Shown here one piece after another: positions 54,047-60,952 of a DNA stretch of 64,000 bases. The stretch comes from Gemmatimonadota bacterium (lineage in GTDB: Bacteria; Gemmatimonadota; Gemmatimonadetes; Gemmatimonadales; Gemmatimonadaceae), in assembly GCA_016712265.1 (NCBI GenBank), contig JADJRJ010000028.1, positions 372,001 through 436,000 of the forward strand. The letters run 5' to 3'. Each line of letters opens with the position of its first letter. The stretch's first letter is position 1. The notes below the pieces were generated by a model, which searched no databases, was not told the DNA's origin, and was given only the letters and a program-made list of their open reading frames with translations. The position numbers and the translations under genes were made by a program.

Positions 54047-54076
54047 CCGACGCGGCGTGACTGGTCGCCGCGTCGG
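54047..54076. terminator. Bidirectional terminator between symporter and YceI genes
   Basis: CCGACGCGGCG (54047-54057) and CGCCGCGTCGG (54066-54076) pair perfectly over 11 bp with an 8-nt loop, between convergent stops at 54028 (+) and 54088 (-). Confidence 0.7.
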
Positions 54077-54087
54077 CTCATCCAGGT

Positions 54088-54633
54088 TCAAGCGGCCTGC
54101 TCACTCTGCGCGGCGCGCACGAATTGCACCTCCAACTCGAGCTTGACGTCGCTGGACACCAGGAGGCCACCGGCTTCCAGCGCCTGGTTCCAGGTGAGGC
54201 CGAACTCCTCGCGGTTGATCTTGCCCATGGCGGTGAACGCCTTGCGCTCGTTGCCCCACGGGTCCTTGCCGGCGCCCTCGAAGGACGCGTTCAGCGTTAC
54301 CGGGCGCGTCGTGCCGCGGATGGTCAGGTCACCGAGGACGGTGAAGGTGCCGTTCACATCGCCCTGGATTTTCGTACTCTTGAATGTCAGCGCGGGATGG
54401 TTGGCGACGTCGAAGAAGTCCGGGGAACGGAGATGGTTGTCCCGTTGCTCCGTCCGGGTGTCCACCGACGCCGTGCTGATGGAGACCTCGAGCGCCGAGT
54501 TTGCCGGGGTCGCATCGTCCAGATTGAGGGTGGCCGTGTAGTCGGAGAAGCGTCCGCGGACAGTTGAGATCATGAGGTGCTTGACAGAAAAGCCGACGGA
54601 CGAGTGGGTCGGGTCGATGTTCCAGGTGGTCAT
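54088..54633 (-). CDS. YceI family protein (lipid-binding lipocalin-like)
   Basis: 181 residues from ATG 54633, preferred because GGAG sits 9 nt upstream; ATG 54642 is too close to that site. The YceI signature opens it: WNIDPTHSSVGFSVKHLMISTVRGRFSDY, then VDTRTEQRDNHLRSPDFFDVANHPALTFKST and LTIRGTTRPVTL, with a final FGLTWNQALEAGGLLVSSDVKLELEVQF. The fold is an extended barrel binding isoprenoid-like lipids. No signal peptide is visible, so it may act in the cytoplasm, unlike E. coli YceI. A good sigma-70 promoter precedes it. Confidence 0.92.
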   Translation of the reverse strand: MTTWNIDPTHSSVGFSVKHLMISTVRGRFSDYTATLNLDDATPANSALEVSISTASVDTRTEQRDNHLRSPDFFDVANHPALTFKSTKIQGDVNGTFTVLGDLTIRGTTRPVTLNASFEGAGKDPWGNERKAFTAMGKINREEFGLTWNQALEAGGLLVSSDVKLELEVQFVRAAQSEQAA

Positions 54634-54678
54634 ATTGGGCATCTCCAAGTGATTTAGTAGTCGTTTACTTAGTGCTAA

Positions 54679-54706
54679 GGTATAGTTCGAGCCCTTTTGG
54701 CGTCAA
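54679..54706 (-). promoter_or_regulatory. Sigma-70 type promoter for the YceI gene
   Basis: On the minus strand, TTGACG (54706-54701) and TATACC (54684-54679) are separated by 16 nt. The following bases are unusually A/T-rich for this genome and include TTAG-CA-CTAA (54679-54670), a short inverted repeat overlapping the likely transcription start that could be an operator. Confidence 0.6.
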
Positions 54707-54781
54707 GGGCTGGCAGTCACGCGTGCGACGGGAGCGCGAATGGGCTAAGCTCCCCGCGAAACGCCCCTTTACCGCAGAGCC

Positions 54782-56050
54782 ATGCGACTTCGCAGCCTCG
54801 CCGTCTTCGCGCTTTCAGCCGCGGTGCCCCTTTCGGCGCAGTTCGCGCCCCCACGTCGTCCGGCGGCGCCGCCCGCGGGGTTTTCCACCGAACGTCTGGC
54901 CCGCATCGATCGGGCGCTCCAGGAACGGGTGGACAACGGCAGCATTGCGGGAGCGGTGGGACTCGTGATGCGCGACGGCAGGGTGGTGTACGAGCGCGCC
55001 GTGGGTTGGAGCGACAAGGAAGCCGGCCGGCGCATGACCACGGACGCGATCTTCCGCATTGCGTCGCAGACCAAGGCGATCACCAGCACGGCGATCATGA
55101 TCCTGGTCGAGGAGGGGCGTCTCGGGCTCGGCGATCCGGTGAGCCGGTACATTCCGGCGTACGCGCGGACGACGGTCGCGGTCACGGCGGACTCGATCGT
55201 TCCCGCGCGTCGCGCGATCACGATTTTCGACCTGCTGACGCACAGCGCGGGGATTTCGTACGGCACGGACGCGAAGGTGTCCGCGAAGTACCAGGCGCTT
55301 GGCCTCGGCCCGGCCGCTGGATTTGGTTGGTACACGGCGGACAAGGATGAACCGGTCTGCGCGACGATGGAACGGTTGGCGACGCTGCCCTTTGTGGCCC
55401 AGCCCGGCAGTGCCTTTGTCTACGGCTACAACACGGACATCCTCGGCTGTGTCGTCGAGAAGGTCACCGGAATGGCGCTCGACGACTTCGTGCGGACGCG
55501 CATTACCGACCCGTTAGGCATGAAGGACACGCACTACTTCCTGCCCTTCCCCAAGCGGGAGCGGCTGGCAGCCGTGTACATGTCGGATGCGTCGGGCAAG
55601 GCCGTGCGGGCACCGGACGGGGCCAGGGGGCAGGGCCACTACGTGGATGGTCCCCGCCGCAACTTCGCCGGCGGCGCCGGAATGTTGTCCACCGCACGCG
55701 ACTACGGCCGCTTCCTCCAGATGTACCTTAATGGCGGTGCCCTCGACGGCGTGCGCGTCCTGGGACCAAAGACGATCGATGTCATGCGCACCAACCAGCT
55801 GGGACGGGTGTACGGCGACGCCGGGATGGGCTTCGGGCTCGGCTTCTCCGTGGCCGAGCGGCCTGGGGCCGACGGCTTCGCGTCGGTCGGGACGTATGGT
55901 TGGGGAGGCGCGTACGCGACGGTCTACAAGGTCGATCCGGTGGAGCGGCTGGTGATCGTCTTCATGATCCAGATGCTGCCTAACGCCAGCGACATCCGCG
56001 ACCGGTTCCCGAGCCTCGTCTACCAGGCACTGCTCGGTAGCCGACCCTGA
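54782..56050 (+). CDS. Serine hydrolase, beta-lactamase/esterase EstB-like, secreted
   Basis: 422 residues. The signal peptide ends near residue 19-20 (AVPLSAQ). The catalytic SxxK motif is Ser95-Gln-Thr-Lys98 (ASQTKA). The second tyrosine motif region is VYGYNTDILG (Tyr214), as in EstB-type esterases. The LLTHSAGISYG segment and the C-terminal GLGFSVAERPGADGFASVGTYGWGGAYATVYKVDP, with GWGG in place of KTG, also fit. It likely cleaves esters or peptides in the periplasm. Its neighbour at 13935-15662 belongs to the same superfamily but has a distinct C-terminal domain. Ends 76 nt before the thioesterase. Confidence 0.87.
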   Translation: MRLRSLAVFALSAAVPLSAQFAPPRRPAAPPAGFSTERLARIDRALQERVDNGSIAGAVGLVMRDGRVVYERAVGWSDKEAGRRMTTDAIFRIASQTKAITSTAIMILVEEGRLGLGDPVSRYIPAYARTTVAVTADSIVPARRAITIFDLLTHSAGISYGTDAKVSAKYQALGLGPAAGFGWYTADKDEPVCATMERLATLPFVAQPGSAFVYGYNTDILGCVVEKVTGMALDDFVRTRITDPLGMKDTHYFLPFPKRERLAAVYMSDASGKAVRAPDGARGQGHYVDGPRRNFAGGAGMLSTARDYGRFLQMYLNGGALDGVRVLGPKTIDVMRTNQLGRVYGDAGMGFGLGFSVAERPGADGFASVGTYGWGGAYATVYKVDPVERLVIVFMIQMLPNASDIRDRFPSLVYQALLGSRP

Positions 56051-56126
56051 GCCGGCCCGGGTTACACGGACGCTGCGCATGAGCGGGAGTTCGCGCCGCG
56101 AGGCACGGCCCCGATAGACTTCTGAC

Positions 56127-56993
56127 ATGGCGCGCCCTGACGACATCCTCCTCGACCTCCTCGACCTCGAGCCGCTCGAGGTCAACATCTATCGCGGACG
56201 CAACCGCGACCTCGGCTCCGGACGGGTGTTCGGGGGGCAGGTTTTCGCCCAAGCGCTGGTTGCCGCACGGCGCACGGTCGACGAGGGGCGCGAGGCGCAC
56301 TCCGTCCATGGGTACTTCATCCTGCCCGGCGATCTCGATGCGCCGATCGTGTTCTTCGTCGATCGGTTGCGCGACGGTAAGAGCTTCACCACGCGCCGCG
56401 TCACGGCGATCCAGCACGGGCAGGCGATCTTTAACCTCTCGGCGTCCTTTCACGTCGCGGAAGCGGGACATGAGCACCAGGACCAGATGCCGGATGTGCC
56501 GCCTCCGGAGTCCCTCGCCCCGGAACTCGACCTGATCCGCGAGATGGCCGATCGGATCCCCGAGCCGCTGCGTACCGTGCTGACGCAGGATCGCCCGGTG
56601 GATTTTCGCCCCGTCAACCCGATCGACCCGTTTGCCCCCGGCGTGCCGCACGCGCCCGTGCGTCACGTCTGGTTCAAGACCGTCAATCCGCTCCCTGACG
56701 AGACCTTGCTCCATCAGGCCGTGCTGGCCTATGTCTCCGATTATGGGTTGATCACCACCGCACTGCAGCCGCATGGGCTCACCTTTCGCTCACGCGGACT
56801 CCAAATGGCGTCGCTGGATCACTCTCTGTGGCTGCACCGGGAATTTCACGTGGATGACTGGCTCCTGTACGCGATGGACTCGCCGGTGGCGGCGGGTGCA
56901 CGCGGGTTTGCGCGGGGGCGCATCTATACGCGCGATGGCGTGTTGGTGGCGAGCGTGGCGCAGGAAGGACTGATGAGGGTGCGGTCTGCGTAG
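56127..56993 (+). CDS. tesB: Acyl-CoA thioesterase II (TesB type)
   Basis: 288 residues, double hot-dog fold, cytoplasmic. Markers are EVNIYRGRNRDLGSGRVFGGQVFAQALVAARRTV at the start, HGYFILPGDLDAPIVFFVDRLRDGKSFTTRRV, and in the second half SLDHSLWLHREFHVDDWLLYAMDSPVA with the catalytic Asp. The final VASVAQEGLMR holds the catalytic Gln. It hydrolyses medium- and long-chain acyl-CoA to free acid and CoA. The Liv-operon ligase does the reverse chemistry, but the genes are 9 kb apart and a functional link is not implied. A dispersed repeat element begins just after its stop. Confidence 0.9.
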   Translation: MARPDDILLDLLDLEPLEVNIYRGRNRDLGSGRVFGGQVFAQALVAARRTVDEGREAHSVHGYFILPGDLDAPIVFFVDRLRDGKSFTTRRVTAIQHGQAIFNLSASFHVAEAGHEHQDQMPDVPPPESLAPELDLIREMADRIPEPLRTVLTQDRPVDFRPVNPIDPFAPGVPHAPVRHVWFKTVNPLPDETLLHQAVLAYVSDYGLITTALQPHGLTFRSRGLQMASLDHSLWLHREFHVDDWLLYAMDSPVAAGARGFARGRIYTRDGVLVASVAQEGLMRVRSA

Positions 56994-57002
56994 GGATAGG
57001 GA

Positions 57003-57134
57003 CGGCACGAGCCAGGGCGCAGTACGAGCGGCACGGGCAGCCCGAGCGGTACGAGGGGCACGCGCCTCAGTGTGGCGTGCGAGGCTGCCTCCCAAACTCG
57101 TGCTGCACCTCGCTCGTGCTGCCCGTGCTTCACG
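57003..57134. repeat. Dispersed GCACGAGC/GCACGGGC repeat, copy B (paired arms)
   Basis: Left arm at 57003-57060 reads GCACGAGC-, GTACGAGC-, GCACGGGC-type units; right arm at 57098-57134 holds their reverse complements (CTCGTGCTGC, CCCGTGCTTC). The arms can pair in an imperfect stem around a core at 57061-57097. 57113-57134 equals the reverse complement of copy A over 22 nt; 57010-57037 matches copy D at 26 of 28. It lies between tesB and the acetamidase gene. Confidence 0.75.
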
Positions 57135-57158
57135 CAGTTGACCCATTCCAACACCCCG

Positions 57159-58157
57159 ATGAAACGCGTCGCCGCTCTGCTCCTCTCCGGCTCCACCACC
57201 CTCGTCGCCCAAACGACGCACCGGTTGCCGGCAACGCCGCAAACGGTCGCGTACGGGCACTACTGGGCGGAAACGAAGCCGGTGCTCCGGATCAAATCAG
57301 GAGACATCATTGATGTCGAGACGCTGCTCACCAACACACCACCACGGTTGGAGGCCGCGGGTGTGGCTCCGGCGGACGTGCAACAATCGCTTCGCGACAT
57401 CGTCGCGCAGGTCACCGATCGCGGACCCGGTGGACACATCCTCACGGGACCGGTCCATGTGGAAGGGGCCGAACCCGGCGATGTCCTGGAAGTGAAGGTG
57501 CTCTCGATCGACCTCCCGATCGCATACGGCTACAATGGCTGCAGCGGCTTCATGCGCGAGTTGTGCGAGCGACCCACGACCACCATCATCCCGCTGGATC
57601 GTCGCCGCATGACGGCCGAGTTCGCGGGCGCCACGATTCCGCTGAAGCCATTCTTCGGTTCGATGGGAGTCGCGCCGCCGCCGGACCGCGGTCGCGTCTC
57701 ATCGAATCCCCCTGACATCCACGCGGGGAACCTCGACAACAAGGAGCTCGTGGCGGGCACCACGCTCTACATCCCGGTGCACGTGGCCGGGGCGCTGTTC
57801 GAGGTGGGAGACGGCCACGCGGCCCAGGGGGACGGCGAGGTCAACCAGACGGCCATTGAGACCTCACTCCGCGGCCGCATCCAGCTCACGGTCCGCAAGG
57901 ACATGAAGCTCGACTGGCCGCTCGGCGAGACCTCCACCCACTGGATCACCATGGGGATGGACAAGGACCTCACCGTCGCGACCCGCATCTGTTTACAGAA
58001 CACCGTCAAGTTCCTGCAAGCGCGACTTGGGATTTCGCAGACACAGGCCTATCAGCTGGCGAGCCTCGCCGTGGACTTCCGGATCACGCAGCTCGTCGAC
58101 GGCAACGTTGGCGTACACGCGATGGTGGGGAAGGGGCTGCTGCGCCGGGCACAGTAG
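57159..58157 (+). CDS. Acetamidase/formamidase family protein, secreted
   Basis: 332 residues from ATG 57159; the longer frame would run back through the repeat element. A signal peptide (MKRVAALLLSGSTTLVAQ) is unusual for a mostly cytoplasmic family. The FmdA/AmdA signature includes VLRIKSGDIIDVETL, GPGGHILTGPVHVEGAEPGDVLEVKVLSI split over strands, PPDIHAGNLDNKELVAGTTLYIPVHVAGALFEVGDGHAAQGDGEV with its GD(G)HAxQGDGE core, and SLAVDFRITQLVD near the end. It hydrolyses short amides to acid and ammonia. Both flanks carry copies of the same dispersed repeat. Confidence 0.87.
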   Translation: MKRVAALLLSGSTTLVAQTTHRLPATPQTVAYGHYWAETKPVLRIKSGDIIDVETLLTNTPPRLEAAGVAPADVQQSLRDIVAQVTDRGPGGHILTGPVHVEGAEPGDVLEVKVLSIDLPIAYGYNGCSGFMRELCERPTTTIIPLDRRRMTAEFAGATIPLKPFFGSMGVAPPPDRGRVSSNPPDIHAGNLDNKELVAGTTLYIPVHVAGALFEVGDGHAAQGDGEVNQTAIETSLRGRIQLTVRKDMKLDWPLGETSTHWITMGMDKDLTVATRICLQNTVKFLQARLGISQTQAYQLASLAVDFRITQLVDGNVGVHAMVGKGLLRRAQ

Positions 58158-58220
58158 GATCTGCGGGGGCGGAAGGACCGACCCCGACTTGCCTGTTGAC
58201 CACCGGCGAGCGGCGGTAAC

Positions 58221-58333
58221 AGCGCAGCACGTGCAGCACGAGTCTTGAGCAGCACGCGACACCGCTCGCCTCGCGCCCACGTGCCACACGTACTGCTCGT
58301 GCCCCCCGTGCTGCTCGTGCCGCTCGTGCTTCA
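58221..58333. repeat. Dispersed GCACGAGC/GCACGGGC repeat, copy C (paired arms)
   Basis: Left arm (58221-58256) has GCAGCACGTGCAGCACGAG and AGCAGCACG; right arm (58290-58333) carries the complementary CTGCTCGTGC and CGTGCTGCTC units. 58314-58333 matches copy A in reverse complement at 18 of 20 positions. It lies between the acetamidase stop and the dienelactone hydrolase stop. Confidence 0.7.
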
Positions 58334-58338
58334 GCAGT

Positions 58339-58359
58339 GACGGCGCCACCGGCGCCGTC
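58339..58359 (-). terminator. Hairpin downstream of the dienelactone hydrolase gene
   Basis: GACGGCGCC (58339-58347) and GGCGCCGTC (58351-58359) form a perfect 9-bp stem with a 3-nt loop, 12 nt after the stop of the leftward hydrolase gene. It could also serve the convergent acetamidase transcript. Confidence 0.6.
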
Positions 58360-58371
58360 CGCCGTCGCCAT

Positions 58372-59385
58372 CTATTTCAGGTTCTTCTTCAGGAACGCGA
58401 TCGTCTTCGGCCACGCATCTTTTGACGCGGCCAGGTTCGCCATTTCCTCGGCTTCGTCGCGGTTCTGCGCCCGGGGGTCGTTCTGCGCCCGCAGAAAGCC
58501 GTGGATCGCTCCGTCGTAGTTCATGCCGACGTAGTCCTTCTTCATCGCCTTCATCATCGAGTCCAGCGACGGCATGGCCGCGCCGATGCGGGCATCCTTG
58601 GACCCGTTAAGCAGCATGACCGGCGCCTTGATCTTCGCGATCGAGTCGGCCATCACGGAGGCAGGGACCGCGGCCGTGGTGGCGGTGGCCGGCGTGCCGC
58701 CGGTCATGTAGCCGAGCCCATAAAACGCCACGCCTCCACCGTAGCCCTTCACGCCACCGTGCACGGCGTGCATGAACACCGTCTGGCCGCCCCAGCAGTA
58801 GCCGATCACGCCGTACTTCTGGGTGGCGGCGGGTAGCATCATGCCGTAGTTGGCCGCCGCGGTGATCACGCGATTGCGCTCGGTGGAGTTGACGCCGGCG
58901 ATGAGCTTGCGCGCCGAGTCTCCCGTCAGCTCAACATTCGACGGGCCTCCCCGGACGCGCGAGAGGAAGTCTGGTGCGACGGCGATGAAACCGTCGGCGG
59001 CCACTTGGTCGGCAACCCCACGAACCCAGGTGGCGAGGCCAAAGATCTCGTGCACCACCACGACGACGGGCGCCTTCTCGCGTGAGACGGGGTACACGAC
59101 CCACGCCATGAGCGAATCGCTGGAGCCTGGCTCGTACGGGATCTTGACCCACTCCCCGTGTCGCGGGCTTGCCGCGAGCCGAGCCTGCGCGGTCAGGTTG
59201 CTCGCCGGAATTCCGGCGGTGCCCTGCTGCAGGGGGCCGAGGTCACGCGTGGGTGGGGCCACGAGGTCAGCCGCGTTCATGTGGGACGTGTGGTCGTCGG
59301 CGCCGTTGGCGCCGGACGTTCGTGAGACCTGCTGCAGGGTGCAGGCGGCGGCAGCGAGCGGGAGAGCGAGGACGAAAGAGCGCAT
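58372..59385 (-). CDS. Dienelactone hydrolase family protein, exported lipoprotein
   Basis: 337 residues. The signal peptide ends in a lipobox AAAC (Cys15). The alpha/beta-hydrolase body has the dienelactone hydrolase triad: the nucleophile Cys in GVIGYCWGGQ (about residue 200), Asp in LLNGSKDARIG and His in DGAIHGFLR. The N-terminal HEIFGLATWVRGVADQVAADGF segment, with oxyanion-type Glu, is also family-like. Cytoplasmic relatives open lactone rings in chloroaromatic degradation; this exported form probably acts on other esters or lactones. A hairpin follows the stop. It may share transcription with the APC permease gene upstream, but hairpins lie between them. Confidence 0.87.
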   Translation of the reverse strand: MRSFVLALPLAAAACTLQQVSRTSGANGADDHTSHMNAADLVAPPTRDLGPLQQGTAGIPASNLTAQARLAASPRHGEWVKIPYEPGSSDSLMAWVVYPVSREKAPVVVVVHEIFGLATWVRGVADQVAADGFIAVAPDFLSRVRGGPSNVELTGDSARKLIAGVNSTERNRVITAAANYGMMLPAATQKYGVIGYCWGGQTVFMHAVHGGVKGYGGGVAFYGLGYMTGGTPATATTAAVPASVMADSIAKIKAPVMLLNGSKDARIGAAMPSLDSMMKAMKKDYVGMNYDGAIHGFLRAQNDPRAQNRDEAEEMANLAASKDAWPKTIAFLKKNLK

Positions 59386-59438
59386 GGTGTGGAGACGGTG
59401 AGAGGGTGTCAGGCGCTGCGAGGAGAGAACGGACGGCC

Positions 59439-59492
59439 TGGTCCGTCATCGCGGACCACGCGGGCGAGCTGGGTGCACCGGTGTGCGCCCGC
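59439..59492 (-). terminator. Two hairpins between APC permease and dienelactone hydrolase genes
   Basis: TGGTCCG/CGGACCA (59439-59445 with 59452-59458, 6-nt loop) and GCGGGCG/CGCCCGC (59460-59466 with 59486-59492, 19-nt loop) lie downstream of the leftward permease stop at 59547. Perfect but short stems; tentative terminator or attenuator. Confidence 0.4.
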
Positions 59493-59546
59493 TCGCGATG
59501 CTGGACGCTGCACGTTGGCGCGCGTTGACGCCAGCCCGGGGGGGGG

Positions 59547-60854
59547 TCACCGCACGCCGCGGCCATCCCACCAGAAGAGTGCCACACCAAGGGCGAGGGT
59601 GCCCAATCCGGCAAAGGCCGCCAGCGGTCGTTCCCACAGGACGAAGCCCAGGGTCCACACCGACGCCAACACGAAGAAGGCTGGCACCATGGGGAACCCG
59701 GGGATGCGGTACGGGAGCACGCGGTGCGGTTCGCGCTTCCTCCGGATCCACACCGCCAGGACGGCGAGCAGGGTGCCGATGTTGAGGGTGAACCCGGCAT
59801 AGGTCATCACCCGGTCCACCGAGTTGGTCATGAGCAGGAGGAGGGTGATCCCGACCTGGAGCAGGATCGCGTTGCGTGGCACGCGGTTCGCGCTCCGTGC
59901 GCCAATCATCCGAAGCCGCGTCAGGTCGCGGGTCACCGCCTCGGTGACGCGTGAGCCGGCCATCACCATCGCGCTGATGGTCGCCACGAGCAGCATCGAG
60001 ATCATCGCACTCATCAGTCGTCCGCCGCTCTCGCCGAACATCGCCTGCGCCGACAGGGCGCCAACTTCCACCACGCCCCGCATCTCCGCGACCGGGATCG
60101 TGCGCAGGAAGGTCCAGTTGAGGAGCAGGTACAACACGGCCACCATCGCGGTGCCGATGATCAGCGTGGCGGGCAGCGTGCGTCCCGGATTTCGTACCTC
60201 GCCGGCGATGTACCCCGCCGCATTCCAGCCGGAAAAGGCAAACGAGACATAGATCAGCGACACGGCGAACCCGGGTGACAACACCTGGCGCCATCCGTCT
60301 GCGGTCGGCTCGAAGGCCATGCTGGTGGGGCGGTCGAAGGTCAGGCCCGCGACCACAAAGGAGAGGATCAGCACCAGCTCCACGACGACCAACGTGACCT
60401 GGAAGCGGCGCGCCACCGCGAGGTCCGACGCATGGATGAGGGCGACGACGACCAGTACCGCCACCGACGCGGCGAATGGCGGCACCGCGACAACCGCTGC
60501 GAAGTACTTGCCAAAGGCGAGCGCCGCCAACGCGATCGGGGCGGCGAACCCAACGGTCATCGAGATCCAGCCGCCGAGGAACCCGACCAGCGGCGAGTAG
60601 AGACGCGAGAGGTACACGTACTCCCCGCCGGAGTGGGGGTAGGCCACGCCGAGCTCGGCATAGGCCAGCGCCCCACACATCGCGACGAGGCCACCGATCG
60701 CCCAGAGGGCGAGCAGCGCGAAGCCGCTGGTGGTCTCGATGACCTGGAATCCCAGGCTCGTGAAGACGCCGGTGCCGATCATGTTGGCCACGATCACCGA
60801 CGTTGCGGTGGCGAAGCCGACCTGGCGCAGCGGGTCGTCGGTCTGTTGGGTCAT
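59547..60854 (-). CDS. Amino acid permease, APC superfamily
   Basis: 435 residues with about 12 membrane helices; ATG at 60854 (the frame is open further upstream without features). The LeuT-fold substrate-binding helix 1 is TATSVIVANMIGTGVFTSLGF (the unwound GTG), followed by LALWAIGGLVAMCGALAYAELGVAYPHSGGEYVYL, a diagnostic APC pattern. Later SFAFSGWNAAGYIAGEVRNPGRTLPATLIIG (helix 6) also fits. It imports or exchanges an amino acid, possibly of the y+LAT/serine-threonine exchanger branch; the substrate cannot be given. Divergent from the YtcJ-like amidohydrolase by 98 nt. Confidence 0.9.
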   Translation of the reverse strand: MTQQTDDPLRQVGFATATSVIVANMIGTGVFTSLGFQVIETTSGFALLALWAIGGLVAMCGALAYAELGVAYPHSGGEYVYLSRLYSPLVGFLGGWISMTVGFAAPIALAALAFGKYFAAVVAVPPFAASVAVLVVVALIHASDLAVARRFQVTLVVVELVLILSFVVAGLTFDRPTSMAFEPTADGWRQVLSPGFAVSLIYVSFAFSGWNAAGYIAGEVRNPGRTLPATLIIGTAMVAVLYLLLNWTFLRTIPVAEMRGVVEVGALSAQAMFGESGGRLMSAMISMLLVATISAMVMAGSRVTEAVTRDLTRLRMIGARSANRVPRNAILLQVGITLLLLMTNSVDRVMTYAGFTLNIGTLLAVLAVWIRRKREPHRVLPYRIPGFPMVPAFFVLASVWTLGFVLWERPLAAFAGLGTLALGVALFWWDGRGVR

Positions 60855-60952
60855 TGGAGGGTTCGGGAATATGCCGTACGAGGGAAGGGGTACCCTCCCG
60901 GGACCGGGCGCCCAGCCGCATCTTCGGCGCATCCCCGTCCCAGAGTGACGAC

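Noticed and set aside
54684..54710. A TTCGA-containing segment resembling a tRNA T-arm
   Set aside because: No acceptor, D or anticodon stems could be formed around it; it is part of the promoter region of the YceI gene. No other tRNA-like sequence was found.
57159..58157. Acetamidase gene between two repeats as a composite transposon
   Set aside because: No transposase, no target-site duplication and no defined ends were seen; the repeats are short palindromic elements also found singly elsewhere in the window.
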